Positions 24,489-32,719 of a stretch of DNA of 64,000 nt are shown piece by piece. Under the pieces are notes generated by a model. That model had not been told where the DNA came from and made no database searches. It saw only the letters and a list, made by a program, of their open reading frames with translations. The translations under genes and the position numbers were made by a program. Position 1 is the first letter of the stretch; every line of letters starts with the position of its first letter. The DNA is from Actinoplanes philippinensis (GTDB lineage: Bacteria > Actinomycetota > Actinomycetes > Mycobacteriales > Micromonosporaceae). Location of the stretch: contig NZ_FONV01000013.1 in NCBI RefSeq assembly GCF_900113015.1, positions 124,001 through 188,000 on the forward strand. Reading direction: 5' to 3'.

Positions 24489-24737
24489 ATGAGCGACTCA
24501 CGATCCGACGAACTGTCCAGCACGCTCGACGCGCAGACCGATGTCGAGGAGCTGCGCAACGGTGGGCCGGCTCCGGCCGAGGGCATCATGACCACGACCG
24601 GAGGCACCGCCGGGCCGGCCAGCTTCCCGAACCGGGCGCGCACCGGGCCCGGCGTGGCGAACACGACCACCGGGGACGCCACCACGGGCGCCCTGCGCAC
24701 CCCGCCGGAGCAGTACACCAGCGACACGGCCGGCTGA
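24489..24737 (+). CDS. Small disordered protein of unknown function
   Basis: This 82-residue protein begins MSDSRSDELSSTLDAQTDVEELRNGG and continues with a Thr/Gly/Ala/Pro-rich segment. It has no folded domain, signal or metal site that I can see. A good ribosome site (GGGAGGG, 6-7 bases from the ATG) and a strong hairpin 15 bases after the stop support a real gene. It is divergent from the chemosensory operon, across a 247-base gap. Confidence 0.55.
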   Translation: MSDSRSDELSSTLDAQTDVEELRNGGPAPAEGIMTTTGGTAGPASFPNRARTGPGVANTTTGDATTGALRTPPEQYTSDTAG

Positions 24738-24751
24738 GCCGTTCGGATAAC

Positions 24752-24793
24752 GTCCGTCCCGGCTCCGCGACCCGCGCGGGGACCGGGACGGAC
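24752..24793 (+). terminator. Hairpin between the small gene and dtd
   Basis: GTCCGTCCCGG (24752-24762) pairs perfectly with CCGGGACGGAC (24783-24793) across a 20-base GC-rich loop. It ends 9 bases before the dtd ATG. It could terminate the upstream small gene or fold in the dtd leader. Confidence 0.55.
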
Positions 24794-24802
24794 GGGAACC
24801 TG

Positions 24803-25222
24803 ATGCGAGCCCTGGTGCAGACCGTGAACCGGGCGGCCGTGACCGTCGACGGAACGATCGTCGGCGAGATCACGGACGGCCTCCTGGTGCTGGTCGGCGT
24901 GACCCACGACGACACCCCGGCCAAGGCCGCCGAACTGGCCCGCAAGACGTGGGAGCTGCGGGTGCTGGACGACCGCTCGGCCGCCGACCTGGGCGCGCCG
25001 CTGCTGGTGATCAGCCAGTTCACCCTCTACGGCGACGCGCGCAAGGGCCGCCGCCCCAGCTGGAGCGCGGCCGCGCCGGCCGAGGTCGCCGAACCGCTGA
25101 TCGAGGAGTACGTGAAAGCACTGCGCGCCCGGGGAGCGACGGTGGAGACCGGCCGCTTCCGGGCGCACATGCTGGTGGAATCGGTGAACGTCGGACCGTG
25201 CACGGTCCTGCTGGAGCTCTAG
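24803..25222 (+). CDS. dtd: D-aminoacyl-tRNA deacylase
   Basis: This 139-residue enzyme hydrolyses D-amino acids, and misloaded glycine, from tRNA. The family motifs are the opening MRALVQTVNRAAVTVDG, the catalytic LLVISQFTLYGD block followed by ARKGRRPSW, and the C-terminal Gly-Pro motif in SVNVGPCTVLLEL. The segment before SQFTLY is short, as in other actinobacterial members. ATG 24803 lies 9 bases after a hairpin. The stop codon shares the sequence CTAG with the stop of the convergent spo0M gene. Confidence 0.93.
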   Translation: MRALVQTVNRAAVTVDGTIVGEITDGLLVLVGVTHDDTPAKAAELARKTWELRVLDDRSAADLGAPLLVISQFTLYGDARKGRRPSWSAAAPAEVAEPLIEEYVKALRARGATVETGRFRAHMLVESVNVGPCTVLLEL

Positions 25223-26007
25223 AAGAACAGGCCCCGGCGTGAGGCGGACTGGCGCAGCCACTGGTCCAGCCGGGACACCCAGTCGATCTGGTCGGCGCTC
25301 GCGTAGTCGACGTCGAAGCTGCCGAACGCGTCGTGACCCTCGGTGAAGACGCCGCCACGCTTGTCCAGCTCCAGCACCACCTGCAGCTTCTGCGGGGTCG
25401 GCAGGAAGGTCAGCTCCAGCTGGTTGATGCCGCCGGCGTACTGCGGCGGCGGGTAGAACTCGATCTCCTGGTAGAACGGCAGGTGCTGCTCCACCCCGTA
25501 GACCCGGCCCTGCTCCACGTCGGCCTTGCTGAACCGGAAGCCGATCTGCAGCAGCGCGTTGAGGATCCGCTCCTGGGCCGGCAGCGGGTGCACGGCCACC
25601 GTGTCCAGGTCCGACTTGTCGACCGCGCGAGCCACCTCGAGCTCGGTGGCCAGGCCCATCGTCATGCCGTGCAGGTGCTGGCCGTACACCTCGGTGATCG
25701 GGGTCTGCCAGGGCACCTCGAACCGGAACGGCACGTCGTGGCGCACGCCGGGCTCCAGTTTGAACGAGCCGGTCAGGCGCTGGCGGTGGAACTCCTGGTT
25801 CGACTGGTACTCGCTGTCGCCGCTCTCCACCTCGACCCGGGTCATCAGGCCGATCGCCACATACTCGATGTCGACCGCGTGATCACCACCGACCACGTGG
25901 ACGTGCCCCTCGAGGTACCCGCCCGGGTAGGTGTTCGGATTGGTCAGCACGGTGTCGACCGACGGGCCGCCCACGCCGAGCGCTTGCATCATTCGCTTGA
26001 AGACCAC
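25219..26007 (-). CDS. Spo0M-type sporulation-control protein
   Basis: This 262-residue protein belongs to the Spo0M (SpoOM) family, arrestin-like beta-sandwich proteins linked to sporulation or cell-cycle control. Diagnostic segments are LGVGGPSVDTVL, YPGGYLEGHVHVVGGDHAVDIEYVAIGL, VPFRFEVPWQTPIT and LELTFLPTPQKLQVVLELDKRGG. GTG 26007 (VVFKRMMQALG) follows AGGAGGGGG. It probably acts in the cytoplasm through protein contacts. It overlaps the convergent dtd gene by 4 bases and is divergent from the second sigma factor across 227 bases. Confidence 0.9.
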   Translation of the reverse strand: MVFKRMMQALGVGGPSVDTVLTNPNTYPGGYLEGHVHVVGGDHAVDIEYVAIGLMTRVEVESGDSEYQSNQEFHRQRLTGSFKLEPGVRHDVPFRFEVPWQTPITEVYGQHLHGMTMGLATELEVARAVDKSDLDTVAVHPLPAQERILNALLQIGFRFSKADVEQGRVYGVEQHLPFYQEIEFYPPPQYAGGINQLELTFLPTPQKLQVVLELDKRGGVFTEGHDAFGSFDVDYASADQIDWVSRLDQWLRQSASRRGLFF

Positions 26008-26234
26008 GCAGATCCCCCTCCTAGGGCCGAACACATTATCGAGTTCCGGCAAGTTCCACGCACGGTGACCGAAACCCACGTTTGTCGGTTTGGCGACGTC
26101 AGGGTTCTCCCCGATTCATGCCACCTGGACGCTGGCCTCACCTCCGCTTAACGCGCCACGGACGAAGCTAGCCCTCACACCGGCACGGATGCGGCTGGTA
26201 CGCACGAGACGTTACTCGGGGGAGGGGACTCGAA

Positions 26235-27236
26235 GTGGTCCTGAACATGAAGGCGTCGGAGTCCATGGCGGCTGAGGACAGCATGACCGACGATGTCGAG
26301 CCGCTGGCCGACCTGGACGCCACGGATGAGCGCGGAGTCTCCGCCGACCTCGTTCGCGCCTACCTCAACGGCATCGGCCGGACCCGGCTGCTCACCGCCG
26401 TCGAGGAGGTGACGCTCTCCAAGCGCATCGAGGCCGGCCTCTACGCGGAGGAGAAGCTGCCGTCGGCGCCCGCCGACCTGGCGCCTCTGCTGCGCATCAT
26501 CGCCGCGGAGGGCAAGTCCGCGAAGAACCACCTGCTCGAGGCGAACCTGCGCCTCGTCGTCAGCATCGCGAAGCGGTACACGGGCCGGGGCATGGCGTTC
26601 CTCGACCTGATCCAGGAGGGCAACCTCGGCCTGATCCGCGCGGTCGAGAAGTTCGACTACACCAAGGGCTACAAGTTCTCCACGTACGCCACCTGGTGGA
26701 TCCGTCAGGCCATCACCCGCGCCATGGCCGACCAGGCCCGCACCATCCGGATCCCGGTGCACATGGTCGAGCAGGTCAACCGGATGGTCCGCTGCCGGCG
26801 CGACCTGGCCGCCCAGCTCGGCCGCGAGCCCAGCATCGCCGAGATCGCCAAGGCGATGGACGTCCCGGAGTTCCAGGTCATCGAGCTGATCTCGTACGAC
26901 CGGGAGCCGGTCAGCCTGGACCAGGCCGTCGGTGAGGACGGCGAGAGCGCCCTCGGTGACTTCGTCGCCGCCGTCGACCCGAACGTGCCCGGCGAGGGCC
27001 ACACCCAGGGCGAGCTGCGCAGCGAGGTGGAGATCGTGCTGGCCACCCTCTCCGAGCGGGAGTCCGCGGTGATCCGGCTCCGCTTCGGCCTCGACGACGG
27101 CCGGCAGCGCACGCTCGACGAGGTGGGCCGCGAGTTCGGTCTCAGCCGCGAGCGGATCCGCCAGATCGAGAAGGTCACGATGCTGAAGCTGCGTGACCCG
27201 GAGCGGGCGTCCCGCCTCGAGGCATACGCCTCCTAA
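26235..27236 (+). CDS. sigB: Group 2 RNA polymerase sigma factor (SigB/HrdA-D type)
   Basis: This 333-residue sigma-70 paralogue has regions 1.2 (LVRAYLNGIGRTRLLTAVEEV), 2 (NLRLVVSIAKRYTGRGM through YATWWIRQAITRAM), 3 and 4 (TLDEVGREFGLSRERIRQIE), but lacks the long Ala/Lys head of SigA. That marks it as a non-essential principal-like sigma for stress or stationary phase. The position before ideR matches tuberculosis sigB. GTG 26235 follows GGAGGGG by 8 bases; ATG 26247 is an alternative. Bases 26577-26749 are identical to sigA 3724-3896. The stop overlaps that of the convergent acetyltransferase gene. Confidence 0.93.
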   Translation: MVLNMKASESMAAEDSMTDDVEPLADLDATDERGVSADLVRAYLNGIGRTRLLTAVEEVTLSKRIEAGLYAEEKLPSAPADLAPLLRIIAAEGKSAKNHLLEANLRLVVSIAKRYTGRGMAFLDLIQEGNLGLIRAVEKFDYTKGYKFSTYATWWIRQAITRAMADQARTIRIPVHMVEQVNRMVRCRRDLAAQLGREPSIAEIAKAMDVPEFQVIELISYDREPVSLDQAVGEDGESALGDFVAAVDPNVPGEGHTQGELRSEVEIVLATLSERESAVIRLRFGLDDGRQRTLDEVGREFGLSRERIRQIEKVTMLKLRDPERASRLEAYAS

Positions 27237-29788
27237 ATGCTCCGCAACCTCCGGGGGCCGGTGTCCGGCCGGGCCCCCGGGTCGCCGAACTCGATCGCTG
27301 CGTGCAGCACGGACCAGCCGTCCGGGCGGGCCAGCACCGGGTTCAGCGTCAGCGACCGGACCCGCGGGTGCTCGTCGGCGAGCCGGCCCACCCGCAGCAG
27401 CAGATCGATCAGGGCGGCCCGGTCCACCGGCGTGGACCCGCGGTAACCGTGCAGCAGCGGGGCCGCCCGTGGCTCGTCGACGAGCGCCTCGGCGGCCCGG
27501 TCGGTGAGCGGCGCGGCTCGCCACGCCAGATCGCCGAGCAACTCACTGGCGACGCCACCGAGGCCGAAACCGATCACCGGGCCGAACGCCGGGTCCTCGA
27601 CCATCTCGATCGTGCAGGCGACGCCCGGCGCGACCATGGTCTGCACCAGGACGTCCGGGCCGAAGGCGTCGGCCAGCTCACCGTACGCCTCGCGTACCCC
27701 CTGCTCGCCGGAGACCGCGAGGCGCACCGCGCCGAGGTCGATCCGATGCCGCAAGGCCCCTCCCGCCGCTTTGAGCGCGACCGGGAAACCCAGCTCGACC
27801 GCTGCCGCGACGGCCTCGTCCACACTGTGCGCCAGCGTCGACGGCAGCACCGGGACGCCGTAGGCGGCGAGCAGCCCGGTCGGTGACTCGGCGGCGACCG
27901 CGGCCTCCGCGGCGACCGGGTCCACACCGGACAGAGCCGGCATGACACCCGGCGGGCGGCGCAGCCAGTCGGCGTAACCCACCACCCGGGCCAGCGCGCG
28001 GACCGCCTCCTCGACCGAGGGATAGGCGGGCACCCGCGGCGGCGCCTGACCGAAGACCATCGTCGCGACCGTCGGTTTCTCCCCGGCCAGGGCCACACTC
28101 GCCAGCGCCGCGGTGAAATCCGCGTCCTCGTCGGCGTGCCGGCCCGGCATCGGCGGGGCGAAGACCACCACCAGCGCGTCCACCGACGGGTCGACGGCCG
28201 CGTCGGCCAGCGTGTCGGCCAGATCGTGGGCGCCCGCCTCCGGGCCGGTGTCGCGCGGGTAGCCGTCGGCCACCACCAGCCCGGCGGAGCGGCAGGCCAC
28301 CACGGCGAGCGCGGCCAGCGCCGACGAGTTGCCGACCACGGCGACCCGGCGGCCGGCCGGCAGCGGCTGATGCGCCAGCAGCATGCCGACGTCGAAAAGC
28401 TCCTGAACGGTGTCCACCCGGATCACCCCGGACCGGGCGAACAGGGCGGTCACCGCATGCGCGTCGGGGCTGGGCGCATCGCCGGAGAGGCCGGGCGGGC
28501 GGGTCGCCGAGGCCACCGCCACCACCGGCTTGACCCGGCTGATCCGGCGGGCCAGGCGGGCGAACTTGCGCGGGTTGCCGAAGGTCTCCAGGTAGAGCAG
28601 GACCACGTCGGTGCCGGGGTCGTCCTGCCAATACTGCAGGAGGTCGTTGCCGGAGACGTCGGCCCGGTTGCCGGCCGACACGAAGCTGGACAGGCCCAGC
28701 CCGCGACGATCGGCCTCGGCCAGCAGGGCGACCCCGAGCGCGCCGCTCTGGCTGAAGAATCCGACACGGCCCGCCATCGGCAGACGTGGCGAGAGGGTGG
28801 CGTTCAGCCGTACCCCCGGGTCGGTGTTGGCGATCCCGAAGCTGCTCGGGCCCACCACCCGCAACCCGGCAGCCCGTGCCGCCTCCACCAGGCCGCGCTG
28901 CTGCGCGGCGCCCTCCGGGCCGGTCTCGGCGAAGCCCGCCGAGACCACCACCCCACCGCCCGCCCCGGCGCGGGCCGCATCTCGCCCGGCCTCCGCGACC
29001 CGGTCGGCCGGCACAGCGATCAGGGCCAGGTCGATCGGGACACCGGCATCGGCAGCGCTGCGGTACGCCGTGAGCCCCGCCACACGTTCAGCGGAGGGAT
29101 GCACGGGCACCACATGCCCGGTGTAGCCGCCGTCGCGCAGATTGCCGAGCATGTGCGCGCCGATCCCGTGGCCGGTGGCGCTGGCGCCGTAGATGGCGAT
29201 GCCCCGCGGCGCCAGCAACCGCGCGATCGACCGTGCCTCGGTGAGATGCTCGCGGGACTCCTGCACCTCCCGCGACTTCTCGGTCGGCTCGATCGGGAAA
29301 CTGAGGTGGACCACACCGTCGGCGTAGCGGCGCTGCACCTGATAGCCGGTGTCGCCGAAGACGCGCAGCATCCCGTTGTTCTCCGGGAGGACCTCGGCGA
29401 CGAACCGGGTGATCCCGTTCTCCCGGGCGGCGTCGGCGAGATGCTCCAGCAGCACCGACCCGATCCCCCGGCCCTGATGCGCGTCCTCCACCACGAACGC
29501 GACCTCGGCGTCCGGCGAGTCCGGGCCGAGCCGCTCATACCGCCCGACCGAGGTGATCCGGCCGTCGGCGATCGTCACGAACGCCTCACGGTCACGGTGG
29601 TCGACGTTGACGAACCGGTGCAGGTCACGCTCCGGGATCCGCGGGTAGGGCGAGAAGTAGCGCAGATAGCGGGTGCGGTCGCTCATCCGGGAGTGGAAGT
29701 CCACGATGGCCGGGGCGTCCTCCGGCCGGATCCGGCGCAGGTGCACGGCCGTCCCGTCGGAGAGGAGAACGTCTGCGCTGCGCTCCAT
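27233..29788 (-). CDS. Protein lysine acetyltransferase fused to acyl-CoA synthetase-like domain (Pat-type)
   Basis: This 851-residue fusion has a GNAT acetyltransferase first (residues 1-170, acetyl-CoA loop EDAHQGRGIGSVLLEHL). An ADP-forming acyl-CoA synthetase-like part follows: CoA-binding fold GASATGHGIGAHML near residue 200, ligase domain, and an ATP-grasp end (GFPVALKAAGGALRHR). Salmonella Pat has these parts in reverse order, while the GNAT-first order is known from actinomycetes. The synthetase half is thought to be regulatory. The likely target is acetyl-CoA synthetase and other acyl-CoA enzymes. It starts 3 bases after the acuC stop, so writer and eraser are cotranscribed. Confidence 0.88.
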   Translation of the reverse strand: MERSADVLLSDGTAVHLRRIRPEDAPAIVDFHSRMSDRTRYLRYFSPYPRIPERDLHRFVNVDHRDREAFVTIADGRITSVGRYERLGPDSPDAEVAFVVEDAHQGRGIGSVLLEHLADAARENGITRFVAEVLPENNGMLRVFGDTGYQVQRRYADGVVHLSFPIEPTEKSREVQESREHLTEARSIARLLAPRGIAIYGASATGHGIGAHMLGNLRDGGYTGHVVPVHPSAERVAGLTAYRSAADAGVPIDLALIAVPADRVAEAGRDAARAGAGGGVVVSAGFAETGPEGAAQQRGLVEAARAAGLRVVGPSSFGIANTDPGVRLNATLSPRLPMAGRVGFFSQSGALGVALLAEADRRGLGLSSFVSAGNRADVSGNDLLQYWQDDPGTDVVLLYLETFGNPRKFARLARRISRVKPVVAVASATRPPGLSGDAPSPDAHAVTALFARSGVIRVDTVQELFDVGMLLAHQPLPAGRRVAVVGNSSALAALAVVACRSAGLVVADGYPRDTGPEAGAHDLADTLADAAVDPSVDALVVVFAPPMPGRHADEDADFTAALASVALAGEKPTVATMVFGQAPPRVPAYPSVEEAVRALARVVGYADWLRRPPGVMPALSGVDPVAAEAAVAAESPTGLLAAYGVPVLPSTLAHSVDEAVAAAVELGFPVALKAAGGALRHRIDLGAVRLAVSGEQGVREAYGELADAFGPDVLVQTMVAPGVACTIEMVEDPAFGPVIGFGLGGVASELLGDLAWRAAPLTDRAAEALVDEPRAAPLLHGYRGSTPVDRAALIDLLLRVGRLADEHPRVRSLTLNPVLARPDGWSVLHAAIEFGDPGARPDTGPRRLRSI

Positions 29789-29791
29789 GAG

Positions 29792-30973
29792 TCAATCCCG
29801 GGGATCGTGGGGGTCCAGGCCGTGCAACGGGAAGACCGCGGTCCGGGTGGCGAGAACGGCCCGGTCCACCGGGTCCTCGCTCGTCCCCGGCCAGGACTCG
29901 ATCGGAGGCTCTGTCCCGTCGGTCATCGCCTCCGGAATCGTAGCCTCCGGCCGGCGCGCCGCCGCCAGCGTGCGCCACCGCTGCGGGATGCGCGTCTCCG
30001 GCGCCAGCGGCTCCCCGGTGGCCACCGCGAGCAGGTGCGCCCAGGCCCGGGGAACCACCTCGACCAGCGCATATCCTCCGCCGCCGGTGGCCACCCAGCG
30101 GCCGTCGCAGACCTCGTCGGCGAGCGCGCGCATCGCGATGTAGGCGGCGCGCTGACCGTCCACCGACAGCCGCAGGTCGGCCAGCGGGTCGAGCCGGTGC
30201 GCGTCGGCGCCGCACTGGCTGATGATGATCTCCGGGGCGAAGGCGCGGACCACCGACGGCACCACGGCGTGGAAGGCCCGCAGCCAGCCGGCATCGCCGG
30301 TGCCCGGCGGCAGCGGCACGTTGACGGCGGTGCCCTCGGCGCCCGGCCCGCCGATCTCGTCGGCGAAGCCGGTGCCCGGGAAGAGCGCGAGCGGCGACTC
30401 GTGCAGGCTGATCGTGAGCACCCGCGGGTCGTCGTAGAAGACGGTCTGCACCCCGTCGCCGTGGTGCACGTCGACGTCGATGTACGCCACCCGCTGCGCG
30501 CCCTGCTCCAGCAGCCAGGCGATCGCCACCGCCGGGTCGTTGTAGACGCAGAAGCCGGCCGCGCGGGCCGGCATCGCGTGGTGCAGGCCGCCGGCCACGT
30601 TCACCGCGCGCCGGGCCACCCCGTGCCACACCGCTCCGGCAGCGGCCAGGGTGGCGCCGCAGATCCGGGCGGAGGCCTGGTGCATGTCGTCGAAAACGGG
30701 ATTGTCCGGAGTGTTCAGTCCCCAGCCGCGGAAGAACGGATCGATCGGGGCGAGCCGGACCGCCTCCAGATAGTCCGCGCGGTGCACCCGGGTGAGATCG
30801 ATCTCACTCGCTTCCCCAGGGGTGATCATCTGGACCCCGGGCCGGTCGAGGATGCCCAGGTCACGGGCGAGCGCCATGGTCAGCTCGACCCGCACCGGAT
30901 TGAGAGGATGATCGCCCATGTCGTAGTCGAGCAGGGCGCTGTCCCAGACCACCGCCGTCGTGTCGTCCGCCAT
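29792..30973 (-). CDS. acuC: Acetoin-utilisation-type protein deacetylase AcuC
   Basis: This 393-residue zinc enzyme of the class I HDAC fold removes acetyl groups from lysines. Motifs are the HP entry in DHPLNPVRVEL, GGLHHAMPARAAGFCVYND with the catalytic His pair, the zinc site in IDVDVHHGDGVQ, SLHESPLALFPGTG, and QCGADAHRLDPL with the second zinc Asp and the GGGGY loop. The likely substrate is acetylated acetyl-CoA synthetase, as in Bacillus AcuC. ATG 30973 gives MADDTTAVVWD; an ATG at 30982 would add three residues. The acetyltransferase gene follows after 3 bases. Confidence 0.9.
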   Translation of the reverse strand: MADDTTAVVWDSALLDYDMGDHPLNPVRVELTMALARDLGILDRPGVQMITPGEASEIDLTRVHRADYLEAVRLAPIDPFFRGWGLNTPDNPVFDDMHQASARICGATLAAAGAVWHGVARRAVNVAGGLHHAMPARAAGFCVYNDPAVAIAWLLEQGAQRVAYIDVDVHHGDGVQTVFYDDPRVLTISLHESPLALFPGTGFADEIGGPGAEGTAVNVPLPPGTGDAGWLRAFHAVVPSVVRAFAPEIIISQCGADAHRLDPLADLRLSVDGQRAAYIAMRALADEVCDGRWVATGGGGYALVEVVPRAWAHLLAVATGEPLAPETRIPQRWRTLAAARRPEATIPEAMTDGTEPPIESWPGTSEDPVDRAVLATRTAVFPLHGLDPHDPRD

Positions 30974-31017
30974 GCCCGCCATGCTGCCATGCGCCGGACG
31001 TCCCCCGGTCGTGGCGA

Positions 31018-31032
31018 TGTGCTGTTAGCACA
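31018..31032. promoter_or_regulatory. Palindrome in the divergent acuC/ideR gap
   Basis: TGTGCT-GTT-AGCACA is a perfect inverted repeat with 6-base arms. It lies about 45 bases above the acuC start and 95 bases above the ideR start. It does not resemble the classical iron box (TTAGGTTAGGCTAACCTAA). The binding factor is unknown. Confidence 0.35.
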
Positions 31033-31127
31033 CGTGTTCCGCCGTCGGGTAGGGTCGTCAGGCACTTGTCCGGGGCGGAGGTCAACCCTGCGCAACGCGG
31101 TATTATCGCTGCTGGGAGGGCCGCATC

Positions 31128-31814
31128 GTGAACGATCTCGTCGATACCACCGAGATGTACCTGCGCACCATTCTCGAGCTTGAGGAAGAGGGTGTGCCCG
31201 CACTCCGCGCCCGGATCGCCGAGCGCCTGCACCAGAGCGGTCCCACGGTCAGTCAGACCGTCGCGCGGATGGAGCGTGACGGCCTCCTCACCGTCGAGGG
31301 CGACCGTCATCTGGTGCTGACCGACCTCGGCCGTACGTCGGCTGTCGCGGTCATGCGCAAGCACCGGCTCGCCGAGCTGCTTCTGGTCAACGTCATCGGG
31401 ATGCCCTACGAGGAGGCCCACGAGGAGGCCTGCCGCTGGGAGCACGTGATGAGCGACGCCGTCGAGAAGCGGGTCTACGAGCTGCTCAACAAGCCGACCC
31501 GCTCGCCGTACGGGAATCCGATCCCGGGTCTCGACCACCTCGGCGCGCCCGACGACACCTCCGACATCCTGGTGCACGGTGAGCGCAACCTGGCGTTCCC
31601 CGGGCTCAGCGGCAGTGTCGTCATCCAGCGGATCTGCGAGAGCGTGCAGACCAACTCCGACGTGCTGCGCCAGTTGCACGCCGCAGGGATAAATCCGGGC
31701 ACGACGGTGACCGTGGCCCAGGAGCGTGACGGGGTGACCATCGACGGCTCGGCCGGTGACAAGATCCGGCTGCCGCGGGAGGTCGCGTCCCGGGTGTTCG
31801 TGGCGGCGCGCTAG
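31128..31814 (+). CDS. ideR: Iron-dependent DtxR/IdeR-family repressor
   Basis: This 228-residue metalloregulator has an N-terminal winged helix (RIAERLHQSGPTVSQTVARMERDGLL), a dimerisation domain, and a C-terminal SH3-like domain (INPGTTVTVAQERDGVTIDG). The metal ligands fall at the DtxR positions: Met10, Cys102, Glu105 and His106, plus His79. It should bind Fe(II) and repress iron-uptake genes. GTG 31128 follows GGGAGGG. A TATTAT at 31101-31106 may be the -10 element. Position after sigB matches tuberculosis ideR. The stop overlaps that of the convergent lipoprotein gene by 4 bases. Confidence 0.93.
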   Translation: MNDLVDTTEMYLRTILELEEEGVPALRARIAERLHQSGPTVSQTVARMERDGLLTVEGDRHLVLTDLGRTSAVAVMRKHRLAELLLVNVIGMPYEEAHEEACRWEHVMSDAVEKRVYELLNKPTRSPYGNPIPGLDHLGAPDDTSDILVHGERNLAFPGLSGSVVIQRICESVQTNSDVLRQLHAAGINPGTTVTVAQERDGVTIDGSAGDKIRLPREVASRVFVAAR

Positions 31815-32377
31815 CCGTTCGTGGTGCTCAGAGCTTTCGCCAGCTCCAGGAGCTTCGCGTTCATGTCCTTCACGTCGGCCGCCGTGGCGTCCTTCGCGAA
31901 GGTGAACCGGAGCGTCTGGAGCTGTTTGGCCTCACTGAGCCAGCCGATCTCCACTGTCGGGCCGTGCTCGCCGGACGCCTTGGTGTTCATGCGATAACCG
32001 GCCTTGCCCAGCCCGGTCAGCTTCGTCGCCTTCTCCGGCATCCGGGTGTCGAGGAAGATCGTCGCGTTCGCCTTCGTGGTCTCCACGACGGACAGCGCCA
32101 GGTCCGGCCAGGGCGCGCTCAGCGTCTGCACCACGCAGGTGGAGGTGTCGTCGACCTGATCGGCGGCGGCGACCGCGAACCGGACACCGAGATTCTGCTC
32201 GATGAAGTCGTAATCCCACAGGATGCACGCGCCACCGGCCGACGCCGCGGGCAGCTCGGCCAGATCCTCGGCGGGCGAGGGTGGGGTCACGATGGTGGCG
32301 GACTCGTCGGCCGGGCTGCTGCAACCGGCGACGGCGAACAGCACGGCGGCGCCGAGAGCGGCCAGACGTGTAGGCAC
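31811..32377 (-). CDS. DUF3558-like lipoprotein
   Basis: This 188-residue secreted lipoprotein has a signal peptide with the lipobox VAGC (lipidated Cys near residue 19), then a Ser/Pro/Ala linker. The folded domain fits actinobacterial DUF3558-type proteins, including SAGGACILWDYDFIEQNLGVRF and a second Cys in TSTCVVQTL that could form a disulphide with the first. Function unknown. GTG 32377 follows GGGGAGG. Stop codons of this gene and ideR overlap within CTAG. Confidence 0.75.
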   Translation of the reverse strand: MPTRLAALGAAVLFAVAGCSSPADESATIVTPPSPAEDLAELPAASAGGACILWDYDFIEQNLGVRFAVAAADQVDDTSTCVVQTLSAPWPDLALSVVETTKANATIFLDTRMPEKATKLTGLGKAGYRMNTKASGEHGPTVEIGWLSEAKQLQTLRFTFAKDATAADVKDMNAKLLELAKALSTTNG

Positions 32378-32444
32378 TAGGGATCCTCCCCGGGGGCGGG
32401 CGCACACACCGTACTGGGCGCGGGGCGATCACGGAAGAGGGCGA

Positions 32445-32666
32445 TCAGGGGCCGGTCACGTACGGACAGTGGCGGCACCCTCGGGAGCAGCACGTCCCCC
32501 GGGCCGCCAGAAAGCCCGCGGTCAGCACGAACAGGCCGGACTCGGGATCGAGATAGCCGGCCTGGCCCGCATCGAGAGCGGCCGTGTGGGCGGCGAGGAT
32601 CTCGGCGCGGCGCGGATGGTCCGGCGCGAGCCGGGACGGGTGCGGCTCGGTCAGGGGGCGACTCAC
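32445..32666 (-). CDS. DUF5522-like small cysteine protein
   Basis: This 73-residue protein has a helical front and ends with a cysteine cluster, GTCCSRGCRHCPY, which may bind a metal or iron-sulphur centre. It matches the DUF5522 type in layout. GTG 32666 is the start. A TAGGGT (-10-like) ends 7 bases before it, so the transcript may be leaderless. A perfect inverted repeat lies upstream, shared with the divergent HTH gene. Confidence 0.75.
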   Translation of the reverse strand: MSRPLTEPHPSRLAPDHPRRAEILAAHTAALDAGQAGYLDPESGLFVLTAGFLAARGTCCSRGCRHCPYVTGP

Positions 32667-32682
32667 GTTACGGACCCTACCG

Positions 32683-32701
32683 CTTGACACTCACTGTCAA
32701 G
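32683..32701. promoter_or_regulatory. Shared operator-like inverted repeat with -35 hexamers on both strands
   Basis: CTTGACA-CTCAC-TGTCAAG is perfect with 7-base arms. Each arm contains TTGACA, a consensus -35, one per strand. The divergent starts are at 32666 and 32720. The minus-strand -10 is TAGGGT (32674-32679). On the plus strand CAGGAT (32708-32713) would put the transcript start at or near the ATG. A dimer bound here would cover both promoters. Confidence 0.55.
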
Positions 32702-32719
32702 TAGGGACAGGATGCTCGT

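Noticed and set aside
28136..31183. A 1015-codon open frame on the plus strand opposite the acetyltransferase and acuC
   Set aside because: It is the GC-rich shadow of two clearly conserved genes, has His/Arg/Gly-rich nonsense composition and no motif.
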